This document shows, piece after piece, positions 37,586 to 48,649 of a stretch of 64,000 nt of DNA (its first letter is position 1; each line of letters opens with the position of its first letter). A program made the position numbers and the translations under genes. Source of the DNA: Bradyrhizobium sp. CSS354 (GTDB taxonomy: Bacteria; Pseudomonadota; Alphaproteobacteria; Rhizobiales; Xanthobacteraceae); contig NZ_JAACFU010000001.1 of NCBI RefSeq assembly GCF_029051725.1, positions 372,001-436,000 on the forward strand. Direction: 5' to 3'. The notes below the pieces were generated by a model. The model was not told the DNA's origin. It searched no databases and saw only the letters and a list, made by a program, of their open reading frames with translations.

Positions 37586-38972
37586 GGAGCTTCGGCCAGC
37601 GATGCGAAAAACCAAGTTCGTTCTGGATGGCACGGCCGAAGGCAAACAGACGGGATTCGCATCCCGGTGGTGCGATGATCTGGATGCCGAACGGCAACTC
37701 GTTCTCCCCTCGCGGCGCCGGCATGGTCAGGACCGGGAAACCGACCAGCGACACGATGAAGGTGACGGCGAGATAGTCGATCGGCGTCTCCAGCGCCGCG
37801 CCATCGATCGCGGTGACGTCGCTGATCTCATTTGGCCAGGGCAAAACGGACGCCGCCGGCGCGACCAGGAAATCGGCACGGCTGAACAGCTCGCGAAAGC
37901 TGCGGTAGATCGCGGTGCGGCGCCGTTCGGCGTTGAGATAGTCCTCCGCGGAGAGCTTTGCGCCCGCCTCGATGTTCCAGATCACGGTCGGCGTGAGCTC
38001 GGCGCGGCGCGTCCGCAGCAGCTCGCCATAGCTGTTGGCGATGTGCGCGGCGCGCAGCGCCCGAAATGTCTCGATCGCACCGCCGCAATCGGGTGCGGAC
38101 GGCACGACATCGGCCGCGGCCGCGAGCGCCTCGCAGGCGGCAGCAAAACGCGCGCGGACGTCGCGCGCCACCGGCGCGACGCCGAAATCGGGCGTCACTG
38201 CAATTCTGGGACGTCTTGCGACCGGCCGATCGTCGGTGACGACGCCGACCGAAAGCGGATCATTCGGGTCACCTGCCCCACAGACCGACAGCACGAGTTC
38301 GAGATCGTCGACATCGCGGGCGAGGAAGCCATGGGTGGCGAGCATGTCCCAGCCGAGGGGGCGATACGGCGACGGGATGCGGCCGGGCGTCGGCCGGATC
38401 GAAACGACGTCGCAGAAGCTCGCGGGTGTACGCACAGAGCCGCCGAAATCGGTGCCATGCGCCAGCGGCACCATGCCGGCCGCGACCGCAACAGCGGAGC
38501 CGCCGGACGAACCGCCCGAGGTCAGCGCGGAATCGAACGGATTGCGGGTCGGGCCGCACAATTTATTGGTGCAGACCGCGCCGAAGCCGAATTCCGGCGT
38601 GTTGGTCTTGCCCAGAATGATCGCACCAGCGCGCCGCAGCCGCGCGACCACGAGATCGTCCTCAGCCGGAACGTGATCACGAAACAGAACCGACCCATAG
38701 GTGGTCGCGAGCCCCGCCGTGTCCGTGAGGTCCTTGATCCCTACGGGCACCCCATGCAGCAGGCCGATCGGCGCGGGCGCAGCATCGCAGATTTGCGCGG
38801 CACGGCGGGCGCCCTCCGCATTCACAGTCATGAATGCCGCCAATTGCGCGTCTCGGTGCGCAATCCGTTCGAGATGCGCCTCGACAACCTCGCGCGACGA
38901 CAGCTCGCCCTTCGCAATGGCGCGCGCAAGGACCGTGGCAGTGAGGTCGCAAACCGATCGATCCGATGTCAT
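37440..38972 (-). CDS. amidase signature family protein
   Basis: 510 residues; triad K80, S155 and S179 (S155 in TSGGSSGG, S179 in DFGGSVRTP) with the expected 24-residue spacing. The recognisable domain ends near residue 463 (GFSHRWPKLP); the last 47 residues are encoded opposite the racemase-like gene, overlapping it by 146 bases, and look like extension beyond a lost stop. The probable start is ATG 38972. Cyclic-amide products or N-carbamoyl amides are possible substrates. Confidence 0.85.
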   Translation of the reverse strand: MTSDRSVCDLTATVLARAIAKGELSSREVVEAHLERIAHRDAQLAAFMTVNAEGARRAAQICDAAPAPIGLLHGVPVGIKDLTDTAGLATTYGSVLFRDHVPAEDDLVVARLRRAGAIILGKTNTPEFGFGAVCTNKLCGPTRNPFDSALTSGGSSGGSAVAVAAGMVPLAHGTDFGGSVRTPASFCDVVSIRPTPGRIPSPYRPLGWDMLATHGFLARDVDDLELVLSVCGAGDPNDPLSVGVVTDDRPVARRPRIAVTPDFGVAPVARDVRARFAAACEALAAAADVVPSAPDCGGAIETFRALRAAHIANSYGELLRTRRAELTPTVIWNIEAGAKLSAEDYLNAERRRTAIYRSFRELFSRADFLVAPAASVLPWPNEISDVTAIDGAALETPIDYLAVTFIVSLVGFPVLTMPAPRGENELPFGIQIIAPPGCESRLFAFGRAIQNELGFSHRWPKLPSCRDAQAGRRAHRQGQAWVWRRDGGTCQQLPCAGAASPGPRPASPRR

Positions 38973-39060
38973 TGCGCCACAATGCCAAAACTCGCAGCGA
39001 AAAGCGACCGTCGCGGGCACGAGACTTGCTTTCTTCCTCGGGTGAACGGGAGGCAACATC

Positions 39061-40155
<1,095 letters not shown>

Positions 40156-40185
40156 ATCCAATCTTTGTCCAGAGGGAGTTCGACC

Positions 40186-41232
40186 ATGATCATGAACCGC
40201 CGAAGCCTGATGACGACCGCACTCACACTCGGCGCCATGAAGGCGTTTCCCGGATTGAGCTACGCCCAGGCCCGCCCGCTGGTGTTCGCGACCTTCACCG
40301 GAAGCTGGGAGGAGGCGCACAAGGCCGTGCTGGTGCCGGCCTTCCGCAAGGCCAACGCGGACGCCGCGATGGTGCTCGACCCCATGCTCTCGGTTGACCA
40401 GATCGCCAAGGTGAACGCCGCCAAGGCCAATCCGCCGATCGACGTCATGCTGCACGATCCCGGTCCGGCGCTGGTCGCGATCGGCCAGGATCTCGTCGAG
40501 CCATACCCCGTCGAGAAGAGCGCCTATTACAAGGACCTGATCGCCGAGGCGCAGGAGCCGATGGGCCCTGCCCCGTTCTTCCAGGTCGTCGGCCTTACCT
40601 ACAATCCGGAAGCCGTCAAGACGCCGCCGACCTCCTGGGCCGATCTGTGGAAGCCCGAGTTCAAGGGCCGCGTCGGCATCACCAACCTCAACTCGACGCT
40701 CGGCACCGGTTGGCTCGTCGAGATTGCCAAGATGCGCGGCGGCTCGGAGGCCAATGTCGATCCCGGCTTCAAGGCGATCGAGGAGCTGAAGCCCAATCTC
40801 GCCGCGGTCGCCGCCAACCCCGGCGCGCTCGCCACCCTGTTCCAGCAGGGCCAGATCGATATCTCGCCCGGCAATTTCAACGCCATCCAGATCCTGAAAG
40901 CGCGCGGCGTGCCGGTCGAGTTCGTGGCTCCGAAGGAAGGCGCCATCGCCTTCAAGACCACGATCCACATCGTCAAGAATTCGCCCAACCGCGAGCTCGC
41001 CTTCAAGCTGATCGAGGCGTCGTTGACGCCGGAGGTACAGACCACGCTGATGAACCCGCCCTATCTGATCGTGCCGACCAATTCCAAGGTGACGATGGGC
41101 GGCGAGATCGCGCGCGTGCTCGCCAAGGACACTGCGGAGCTGAAGCAGAAATTCGTGTTCCAGGACTGGAAGAAGATCAACGAGCAGCGCTCGGCCTGGA
41201 TCGAGCGCTTCAACCGCGAGATCAAGATCTAA
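40186..41232 (+). CDS. ABC transporter periplasmic binding protein (PotD-like)
   Basis: 348 residues with a signal peptide (cleavage near SYAQA). Class II binding-protein fold, typical of polyamine/iron importers: VFATFTGSWEEAHKAV near the start and PPTSWADLWKPEFKGRVG in the middle. GGGAG precedes ATG 40186. It probably binds a small amine, amide or ureide; not resolved. Confidence 0.88.
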   Translation: MIMNRRSLMTTALTLGAMKAFPGLSYAQARPLVFATFTGSWEEAHKAVLVPAFRKANADAAMVLDPMLSVDQIAKVNAAKANPPIDVMLHDPGPALVAIGQDLVEPYPVEKSAYYKDLIAEAQEPMGPAPFFQVVGLTYNPEAVKTPPTSWADLWKPEFKGRVGITNLNSTLGTGWLVEIAKMRGGSEANVDPGFKAIEELKPNLAAVAANPGALATLFQQGQIDISPGNFNAIQILKARGVPVEFVAPKEGAIAFKTTIHIVKNSPNRELAFKLIEASLTPEVQTTLMNPPYLIVPTNSKVTMGGEIARVLAKDTAELKQKFVFQDWKKINEQRSAWIERFNREIKI

Positions 41233-41236
41233 CACC

Positions 41237-42100
41237 ATGGGCGCAGCACCGGCATCACGAGACGTCACCTCCTATCGGATGGGATTGGCAGCGCCGCTGG
41301 CGCTGTTCTTCCTGGTCTTCTTCGTGGCGCCGCTGCTGCAACTGCTCTGGCTCTCGCTGCACAACGACACGGCCGCGGTCCATTGGGGGCTCGGCCAATA
41401 TCTGCAGTTCCTCACCGATCCCTTCAGCCTCAGCGTGCTCGGCTCGACGCTCCTGCTGGGGGCGGAGGTGACGGCCGTCTGCCTCGTGCTCGGCTTTCCC
41501 ATTGCCTGGTTCTATCAGAGAGTTGGTCCGCGACTTCAGACCATCATCATCCTGATCGTGCTGCTCCCGCTTTTAACCAGCGTCGTGGTCCGGACCTTCG
41601 CTTGGATCGTCATCCTGGGCCGCCAGGGCATCATCAACGCCACGCTGCAATCGCTCGGCATCATCGATACGCCCATAAAGCTGCTCTACACCCAGTTCGG
41701 CGTGGTGATCGCGCTGGCGCAGGTGCAGATGCCGCTGATGACGTTGCCGCTGATCACCGCGCTCGGCCGGATCGATTCCAATCTCGACGATGCCTCCTGC
41801 TCGCTCGGCGCCGGAAGCTGGCGCACCTTCTTCAAGATCGTGCTGCCGCTGTCGCTGCCCGGCGTGATTGCCGGGTGCACACTGACCTACGCCGCGGCGA
41901 TCACGGCCTTCATCACCCAGTCGCTGATCGGCGGCGGCCAGATGCTGTTCATGCCGATGTATCTCTACCAGCAGGCTTCAACGCTGCAAAACTGGCCGTT
42001 CGCATCGGCGATCTCGATTATCTTCCTGCTGGCCGTTCTCGCGGTCGTCTCCGTCTTCACCACGCTCGGCCGCCTGTCGCGCGGCTATGGAGGCGCGTGA
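41237..42100 (+). CDS. ABC transporter permease (PotB-like)
   Basis: 287 residues, six predicted helices, EAA-type loop LDDASCSLGAGSWRTFFKIVLPLSLPG. It lies four bases after the binding-protein stop. The next permease gene overlaps its stop by one base (TGATG). Confidence 0.9.
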   Translation: MGAAPASRDVTSYRMGLAAPLALFFLVFFVAPLLQLLWLSLHNDTAAVHWGLGQYLQFLTDPFSLSVLGSTLLLGAEVTAVCLVLGFPIAWFYQRVGPRLQTIIILIVLLPLLTSVVVRTFAWIVILGRQGIINATLQSLGIIDTPIKLLYTQFGVVIALAQVQMPLMTLPLITALGRIDSNLDDASCSLGAGSWRTFFKIVLPLSLPGVIAGCTLTYAAAITAFITQSLIGGGQMLFMPMYLYQQASTLQNWPFASAISIIFLLAVLAVVSVFTTLGRLSRGYGGA

Positions 42101-42915
42101 TGAGCGGACGCAAGCGTACCCTGGAGGCGTTCAGCTTCGAGCTGGTCATGACCGTGATCGCGATCGTCGCGCTGATCATCATCATCGCGCCGTCGCTGGT
42201 GGTGCTGATCGTCTCCTTCACCAGCGGCTTCTCGCTGCGTTTTCCGCCGCCGGGCTATTCGCTGCGCTGGTACGCCGAATTATGGAACGCCTGGCAGCTG
42301 CACTTCGCAGCCAAGAACAGCCTCCTCGTGGCGCTATGGGCGACGGGCCTGTCCGTGGTGCTCGGCGTTGCCGCCGCGCTGGCGATCTCGCGCTCGCCGA
42401 CGCTGTCGGCGCGGCTGCTCGATTCCCTGTTCATGTCGCCGCTGGTGCTGCCGGCGCTGGCCTTCGGCCTTGCCGCCTTGATGCTGTTCTCGCTGGTCGG
42501 ACTGCCGGTGTCGACGCTGACATTGGTGATCGGCCATACCGTAGTCTGCGTCCCCTATGTCGTGCGCAACACGATTGCGGCGCTCGCCCAGCTGGAGCCC
42601 ACCCTGCTCGAAAGCTCGGCGGTCCTTGGCGCCAGCCGCATCTACACCTTCCGGCGCATCGTGCTGCCGCTGATCCGGCCGGGCATCATCGCAGGCGCCT
42701 TCATCGCCTTCATGTCGTCCTTCGACAACGTGCCGGTGTCGCTGTTCCTGCGTGATGCCGCAACCGACATGCTGCCGATCCGGATGTGGCAAGACCTAGA
42801 GGGCAAGCTCGACGTCACCATCGCCGCGCTGTCGGGCGTGCTAATCATTGCGACCGTCGCGCTGGTCGCGATCATGGAGCGCGTCACGGGATTGTCGCGG
42901 CGGCTGACCAACTGA
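42100..42915 (+). CDS. ABC transporter permease (PotC-like)
   Basis: 271 residues, six helices, EAA loop LLESSAVLGASRIYTFRRIVLPLIRPG. Translation is coupled to the first permease. Its stop directly abuts the convergent transthyretin-like gene. It completes a full importer with the ATPase, binding protein and first permease. Confidence 0.9.
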   Translation: MSGRKRTLEAFSFELVMTVIAIVALIIIIAPSLVVLIVSFTSGFSLRFPPPGYSLRWYAELWNAWQLHFAAKNSLLVALWATGLSVVLGVAAALAISRSPTLSARLLDSLFMSPLVLPALAFGLAALMLFSLVGLPVSTLTLVIGHTVVCVPYVVRNTIAALAQLEPTLLESSAVLGASRIYTFRRIVLPLIRPGIIAGAFIAFMSSFDNVPVSLFLRDAATDMLPIRMWQDLEGKLDVTIAALSGVLIIATVALVAIMERVTGLSRRLTN

Positions 42916-43251
42916 TCAGGCGCCGCGGAACAGCGAATAGCCCCAGCGCGTGAATTTCAGCGGCAAATGAAAATGCCCGTTGACATCCTTGATGCGAAAG
43001 CGGAACGGCGTCACCGTGAGAAAACCGTCGCGCTCGCCAAAGAACTCGCCGAGATGAAACAGGACCTCGTACTCGCCTGCCGTCACGCCCGCGCCCTGCG
43101 CAACGGGATGATCGAGCACGCCATTGGCACCAAGCTGTCCGTCGGCGATACGGAGCGAGTCCGGATCAATCCGCCAGATCTCGACGCGCAGGCCCTGCGC
43201 CGGCCGGCCGCTCGCCACATCGACCGCGTGAATGGAAATGCCGCCTGCCAC
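42916..43251 (-). CDS. transthyretin-like protein, divergent hydroxyisourate hydrolase family
   Basis: About 111 residues. The family pattern is present (ISIHAVDVASGRPAQGL at the N-terminus, NGHFHLPLKF near the end). The usual C-terminal YRGS is replaced by LFRGA, and the catalytic-site Arg in the family's T-N-x-D-G-R segment appears to be V45 in GANGVLDHP. H8 and the C-terminal histidines remain. Likely a different substrate from 5-hydroxyisourate. GTG start follows GGAGGA. Confidence 0.75.
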   Translation of the reverse strand: MAGGISIHAVDVASGRPAQGLRVEIWRIDPDSLRIADGQLGANGVLDHPVAQGAGVTAGEYEVLFHLGEFFGERDGFLTVTPFRFRIKDVNGHFHLPLKFTRWGYSLFRGA

Positions 43252-43277
43252 AATGTTCCTCCAATGAACGCAGCGCC

Positions 43278-44474
43278 ATGGTAGACGCAAACACGGCCGT
43301 TCGGCCAGCGCCCGCATTGTTGCCGGCGCTTGGCGCCATGACCTCACTGCAGGCGCTGGTGGCGCTGGCTCTGTTCGCGCCGGGCGTGGTGGCACCGCGC
43401 GCCCATATCGAGGTCTGGCAGCTCTCGATGTTCTCCTGCGCCGTGTTCGCGGTCGGCATTCCCGCCTCGTTCTGGGGCGGCGGGTTCATCGCTCGCCTGG
43501 GCTCGCTGCGGATCGCGAGCCTCTGCGCGGCTGCGATCATCGCCAGCATGGTACTGGCTTCGCTCGGCTCGACGGCGGCCCTGCTCGCAGCCGGCCTCTG
43601 TCTTGGCCTCGCCTTCGGACCTGAGACGCCCGCAAGCGCGGCGCTGCTGGCGCGGCTCGTGACGACCGAGCGGCGCGCGTTCGTGTTCTCGGTTCGCCAG
43701 ACCGGAAACCAGATCGGCGCCGTCTGCGGCTCGCTGGTTCTGCCCGCGATCGCAATCTCGCTAGGGCCCGCCTGGTGCTATGCCGCCGTTGGCGCCTGTG
43801 CGCTGCTGGCGATAGCGTGGTTCGAGCGCCTGCGGCCGGCCTACGTCGCCAAGGTCGCTCCACTGCCGGAGCTTGGCCTTCGCACGCGGCTGGCACTGGT
43901 GACCGCGGACCGGCGCATCGCAATGCTGGCGCTGGCCTCGATGCCGTTCAGCGCGATGCAGGTGTCGCTCAATACGGTTTTCGTTACGCTTGGCACCCGC
44001 GAGCTCGGCCTCAGCCATGTCGAGGCCGGCATGGCGCTTGCCTGCGCCCAGTCCGGCGGCCTGATCGGCCGCCTCGGCTGGGGCTTCGTCGCGACGCGCC
44101 TCAATGCTTCGCGAGGAGTTCTCGTCGTCATCGGCCTCGGCATGACTATCTGCGCCGCGCTGCTGGGCCTCGACGGCGCATCGCTCGGACGGACCGGCCA
44201 GTTCGCGATTGCAGCTCTGTTCGGGCTGACAGCCTCGGGCTGGAACGGTGTCTTCATCGCCGAGATCGCGCGCCTCACCCCGCAGGACAGGATTGGCGAG
44301 ACCACCGGCGCGGTGCTGACCGCATCCTATGCCGGCCTCTTGGCAGCACCGGCCCTGGTGTCGCTCCTGGACGGCGCAGCCAGTCTCGGGGCCGCCTTCT
44401 TCGCCTTGGCGTGCCTCACCCTCTGCGGCACGTTGGCACTGATCTGGGGAGGCGATGAAGAAGCAAGAAAGTAG
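43278..44474 (+). CDS. MFS transporter
   Basis: 398 residues, 12 hydrophobic segments with a central cytoplasmic loop. FWGGGFIARLGSLRIASL is the loop 2-3 motif region. Starts 26 bases from the divergent transthyretin-like gene. The following amidase overlaps its stop by 20 bases, so the pair probably acts together: uptake or export of an amide. Confidence 0.85.
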   Translation: MVDANTAVRPAPALLPALGAMTSLQALVALALFAPGVVAPRAHIEVWQLSMFSCAVFAVGIPASFWGGGFIARLGSLRIASLCAAAIIASMVLASLGSTAALLAAGLCLGLAFGPETPASAALLARLVTTERRAFVFSVRQTGNQIGAVCGSLVLPAIAISLGPAWCYAAVGACALLAIAWFERLRPAYVAKVAPLPELGLRTRLALVTADRRIAMLALASMPFSAMQVSLNTVFVTLGTRELGLSHVEAGMALACAQSGGLIGRLGWGFVATRLNASRGVLVVIGLGMTICAALLGLDGASLGRTGQFAIAALFGLTASGWNGVFIAEIARLTPQDRIGETTGAVLTASYAGLLAAPALVSLLDGAASLGAAFFALACLTLCGTLALIWGGDEEARK

Positions 44475-45822
44475 CGCTTGCGAGATTGCGGCCGACGTCT
44501 CCGCCGGACGAACGGGTGCGGTCGAGACCGCCAAGGCCGCGCTTGCGCGCATCGAGGCCGCCAAGGCGCTGAACGCGGTGGTGACGACCGCTCCCGCGCG
44601 TACGCTTGCCGACGCCGCAGCGATCGACGATCGCCTGCGAGCCGGCGAGACGATGCCGCTCGCCGGTGTCCCCGTCATCGTCAAGGACAACATCTGGGTC
44701 GGCGACTGGCGTGTGACACAGGGATCGCGCCTGTTCGCCGAATTCGTTGCGCCGCGGGATGCGATTGCGATTGAGCGGCTGCGCAAGGCCGGCGCCGTCG
44801 TCGTCGGCATCGGCGCAACGTCGGAATTCGCCTGCAAGGGCGTGACCACCTCGCCCCTGTATGGGCCAACGCGGCATCCACTCGATCCCACGCTGACCCC
44901 CGGTGGCTCGTCGGGCGGCCCGGCCGCCGCGGTTGCGGCCGGCCTCGTGCCGCTAGCGATCGGCACCGATGCGGGTGGCTCGAGCCGCAGGCCGCCGGCT
45001 CACGTCGGCGTCGCCGGGTTCAAGCCGTCCTATGGCGCGATCCCCTATGGGCCCGGCTTCGCCGAGCCGTTCTTCGGCCTCTCCGTCATCGCGCCGATCG
45101 CCACTTACATTGCTGATATCGCGCTGGCGTTCGAGGCCATGGCCGGCGTCGATCCGCGCGATCCGGATTCAGTCGGCATCGATCGAGAGGCCAAAAATAC
45201 CGCCAGTCTGCGCATCGCGTTCTCGCCACGCCTTGGGCTCGACGTCGCGGTCGACGACGTTGTCGCTGACGGGCTCGTTTTCGCCATCGCGCGTCTCTCC
45301 GCCGCAGGCCTCAGCATCGCCCAGCGCGATCCCGTCTGGCCGGCGGGCGCGACGGAAGAGGCCATCATGCCGCTTCAGCACGCCGGTCTCGCCGCACTCT
45401 ATCGAGACGCCTTCCGCGCGGATCCGAGCGTCTTCGATCCTGACATCGCCAAGCAGATCGAGCGAGGGCTGTCATGGTCTGGCGCCGACGTTGCCGGTGC
45501 GCTGGTGGCAAGCGCCGCGATCGCCAATGCTTTCGCGGCATTCTTCACCGAGGTCGATCTGCTGCTGGCGCCAACCGTCCCCTGTGTCGCTTGGCCATTC
45601 ACCCAGCTCGGACCCGACATGATCGGTGGCCGCGCGGCGAGCCCGCGCGCGCACGCGGCGTTAACTCCCTTTGTCAATCATGCCCGGCTGCCGGCGATTT
45701 CGATACCGTGCGGAACAGACGGGTGCGGACTTCCATTTGGCCTTCAGGTCATCGCCGCGCGCGGACAGGACCGCACGCTGCTTCAAGCAGCGCAAGAGAT
45801 CGAGGCCATGCTGCGAACATAA
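44455..45822 (+). CDS. amidase signature family protein (second)
   Basis: 455 residues with triad K77 (VIVKDNI), S152 (PGGSSGG) and S176 (DAGGSSRRP), 24 residues apart as expected. GGSSRRPPA differs from the common GGSIRIPA, so substrate range may be unusual. Overlaps the MFS gene. Compact (no C-terminal extension), unlike the amidase at 37.4 kb. Confidence 0.88.
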   Translation: MKKQESSACEIAADVSAGRTGAVETAKAALARIEAAKALNAVVTTAPARTLADAAAIDDRLRAGETMPLAGVPVIVKDNIWVGDWRVTQGSRLFAEFVAPRDAIAIERLRKAGAVVVGIGATSEFACKGVTTSPLYGPTRHPLDPTLTPGGSSGGPAAAVAAGLVPLAIGTDAGGSSRRPPAHVGVAGFKPSYGAIPYGPGFAEPFFGLSVIAPIATYIADIALAFEAMAGVDPRDPDSVGIDREAKNTASLRIAFSPRLGLDVAVDDVVADGLVFAIARLSAAGLSIAQRDPVWPAGATEEAIMPLQHAGLAALYRDAFRADPSVFDPDIAKQIERGLSWSGADVAGALVASAAIANAFAAFFTEVDLLLAPTVPCVAWPFTQLGPDMIGGRAASPRAHAALTPFVNHARLPAISIPCGTDGCGLPFGLQVIAARGQDRTLLQAAQEIEAMLRT

Positions 45823-45897
45823 ATCCTGCCGGTAGATGTCTCTGCCGGAACACGCCGATCGCCCTATGGGCTTTCAACGGGCGCGGGGACGAGTAAG

Positions 45898-47619
45898 ATG
45901 CTGTCTCGTGGGCCCGGAGGCGGCATGAGCCAGCGCAAGTTCATGGGACTTGTCGGCGGTGCGACAGCATCAGGGTCGGGTATTGCGCTAGCGAGCCAGC
46001 GATCAGCCAACGCGGCCGCCGAGCCTGCTCATGACGATGAGCAAGAATTCCCATTGATCATCGCAAACATACCCGCAACCCCTCGTCAAAAGGCCTGGGC
46101 GGTGAGTGTCGCCGTCTTGCTCATCGTCCTTGCAGCCGTCATCGCGCCGTTCGCTCGGATCCAATTGGGCCAGATTAATGGTTTCGTTCCGACATTGCAG
46201 ACCACATTGGCTCTGGCCGAGTTCATCACGGCAGCCCTGCTGTTTGCTCAATTTGCGATCCAGCCCCAACGGGCACTTCTCGCACTGGCAAGCGGATACG
46301 TTTTCAGCGGATCGTTCGCATTCCTGCAAACGCTCGCCTTTCCGAACGGATACGCTCCCGCTGGTGTCATTGGAAATGGACTGGATAGCCCCGCTTGGCT
46401 TTACGTGCTTTGGCACACGGCTTTTCCCGCAGCGATCCTGGTGTACGGATTCACAAAGGGTTATTCCACCGCCGGCAGACCAGGCAGACCTGCGCTAACC
46501 GCGATCATGCTAGCTCTCGGCTGCATCGCCGCTACGGTGACGGGATTGACGTGGATGGTGACCGCGAAAGCCGAACTTCTCCCTAGCTTCTACATGATCG
46601 ACGTAAAGCATCAGACGCCCCTCGGTAATCAGGTCAACCTCATACTACTGCTATGGAATGTGACTGCTCTGACCGTCATGTTTGCACGCATGCGCACCAT
46701 TCTTGACCTTTGGCTGATGGTGACTTTACTCGCCTACTTGCCCAATTTCCTGGTGGCGATCATCGGCAGCTCGGTACGGTTCACCATCGGTTGGTATGCA
46801 GCACGCGGTTTCGTTCTGGTCGGCAGTTGCATGTTGCTGACGGTATTGCTCATCGAAACGATGTTTCTCTATTCACGCCTCGCCAGCGTCATCGCCCTGC
46901 AGCGGCGCGAACGAGCGAACCGGCTTCTCAGCATCGACGCGGTCACTGGCGCGATCGCCCATGAGTTGAGATCGCCATTGGGAGCCATCTCGCTCAATGC
47001 TGCGACGGGCCTCAGTCACTTGCGAGCTGCATCCCCTGAACTTGCGGAACTCGAGAACATCCTCTGTGACATCGAAGCCGACGGCGGCCGGGCCGCTGAC
47101 ATCATATCGAGCATTCGCGAGATGACAATCAAAACGGCACACGGCGGCGCTTCGGCAAACGTCGAGGAGATCGCCGAGCTTACGCTGAGACTTTTGAAGC
47201 ACGATCTCCTGACCAATGGTGTATCAGTAGCGACGGAGCTTCAGGGCAACATACCTCCAGTCGCCCTGGACGGCACTGAGCTTCAGCAGATTGTCCTGAA
47301 CCTCTGCAAGAACGCGATTGACGCAATGAGTTCTGTCCCCGCCGATCAACGGCAGCTCCGTCTGAAAACCGCCCTCGATGGTAGCACAACCGTCCATTTG
47401 TCCGTCGAGGACTCCGGCACCGGCATCACACCGCGTCATCAAGAGCGCATCTTCGACCCTTTCTTCACGACGAAGCAAGGCGGTATGGGGTTGGGACTGG
47501 CGATCTCCTCCAACCTGGTCGCAAGATGCGGAGGAAGGCTGAGGCTGGTCAAGTCGGACGTCAGGGGCTCCGTTTTCGAGTTGGAGATTCCAATCTCCGC
47601 TCAGTCTTCTGCGCAATAG
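45898..47619 (+). CDS. MASE4-type membrane histidine kinase
   Basis: 573 residues. A hydrophobic sensor with about eight helices (65-325) matches the MASE4 pattern, then H355 in GAIAHELRSPLGAIS and HATPase boxes NLCKNAIDAM, DSGTGI, FFTTKQGGMGLGLAIS. Start at ATG 45898 or 45925. No response regulator is adjacent. It precedes the FixK-box group but has no such box of its own that I found. Confidence 0.85.
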   Translation: MLSRGPGGGMSQRKFMGLVGGATASGSGIALASQRSANAAAEPAHDDEQEFPLIIANIPATPRQKAWAVSVAVLLIVLAAVIAPFARIQLGQINGFVPTLQTTLALAEFITAALLFAQFAIQPQRALLALASGYVFSGSFAFLQTLAFPNGYAPAGVIGNGLDSPAWLYVLWHTAFPAAILVYGFTKGYSTAGRPGRPALTAIMLALGCIAATVTGLTWMVTAKAELLPSFYMIDVKHQTPLGNQVNLILLLWNVTALTVMFARMRTILDLWLMVTLLAYLPNFLVAIIGSSVRFTIGWYAARGFVLVGSCMLLTVLLIETMFLYSRLASVIALQRRERANRLLSIDAVTGAIAHELRSPLGAISLNAATGLSHLRAASPELAELENILCDIEADGGRAADIISSIREMTIKTAHGGASANVEEIAELTLRLLKHDLLTNGVSVATELQGNIPPVALDGTELQQIVLNLCKNAIDAMSSVPADQRQLRLKTALDGSTTVHLSVEDSGTGITPRHQERIFDPFFTTKQGGMGLGLAISSNLVARCGGRLRLVKSDVRGSVFELEIPISAQSSAQ

Positions 47620-47731
47620 CGGTACGAGGCGTCACCATCGTTCCGCCTTTCGCTCACTTCAGAGAGATCATGATCGTGCTGAGGTTGGCGACCGACACGA
47701 GGATGCCAGACGCACTATCTACGTGCGTCGC

Positions 47732-48649
47732 TCAGGGTTTTGCACTATCGACCTTCTTCCAGGTCTGGTCCGGATCGAATGCAGTCATGCGAGGAGCGAG
47801 GACCTTGGTCCGAGGCCCGAGATCCTTCTGGTAGACAACGCCCGCATGATTGACCAGGAAGGTCATGACGCCGGAATTGCCGTACTCGGCGGGCCAGGCG
47901 ACCAGCGCAAAACCTCCGATCATCTTGCCTTTGACGACGTAGTTGAGCGCGCCGCCTGGCGCGTTCGAGCCCTGCCCTTTCAGGATGCGGAAATAGTAGC
48001 CGTGATAGGGCTCCGGGCCATCCCCGGCCTGGTACCCTTCAGCCGAAGCCTGCGCTACCAGTGCGCCGAGCGGGCTCTGGTCGCTGTCGTCGCGCCAGAA
48101 CAACCCGTCCTTCTTGCCCGCGCTGCTGACGATGCGCTGTGCGTACACGCCGGCCCCTTCGCCGCGATCCTTGTTAGCGTAGTCGTTCTCGGCATCGACA
48201 AAGGCAAGACTGGTCTGGATCGCGTCGAGCTCATTGCGGCCGATGCGGCGATACAGCACTTCGATGCGGCCTTCGGCGGCATCGAATTCCCAGCCGGTCT
48301 TGGTGTTGACGAGCGGGATCGGGAACGGGAAGTCGTCCGGACCCAACATCAGCATCGCCTTCTTGTTACCCTCTGTCTTGACCGAATGCTTAGCATCATA
48401 CATCGAGACGAAGCGTTTCCGGATGTCGACGTCGGCAACCTCATCACCGGACGAGACGATGTCCTCGGCAGCGCTGCCGAGCACTTTCAGGATGGCCCGG
48501 TCCGGCCCGCTTTTGACGGCGGCAGCGAGCGCCGCTGCCGCATCCTCCGGTGTCGGATAGGATTGCTGCGCCAGGGATGGCCAGCTCAGGAGCGCCAGCG
48601 CCATGATGGCCGGCAACGCCGCACGAAGAAGCGACTTCAAACTCATCAT
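47732..48649 (-). CDS. secreted DUF2950 protein
   Basis: 305 residues with a signal peptide (cleavage near SLAQQ). DUF2950 features: PTPEDAAAALAAAVKSGD-like start, GYQAGDGPEPYHGYYFRILKGQG, and a C-terminal PAEYGNSGVMTFLVNHAGVVYQKDLG. ATG 48649 overlaps the DUF3300 stop (ATGA), so the two are translated as a unit. Often paired with DUF3300 in proteobacteria; function unknown. Confidence 0.88.
   Translation of the reverse strand: MMSLKSLLRAALPAIMALALLSWPSLAQQSYPTPEDAAAALAAAVKSGPDRAILKVLGSAAEDIVSSGDEVADVDIRKRFVSMYDAKHSVKTEGNKKAMLMLGPDDFPFPIPLVNTKTGWEFDAAEGRIEVLYRRIGRNELDAIQTSLAFVDAENDYANKDRGEGAGVYAQRIVSSAGKKDGLFWRDDSDQSPLGALVAQASAEGYQAGDGPEPYHGYYFRILKGQGSNAPGGALNYVVKGKMIGGFALVAWPAEYGNSGVMTFLVNHAGVVYQKDLGPRTKVLAPRMTAFDPDQTWKKVDSAKP

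Noticed and set aside
42913..42918. TGATCA palindrome at abutting stops as an operator
   Set aside because: It arises from two adjacent TGA stop codons on opposite strands.
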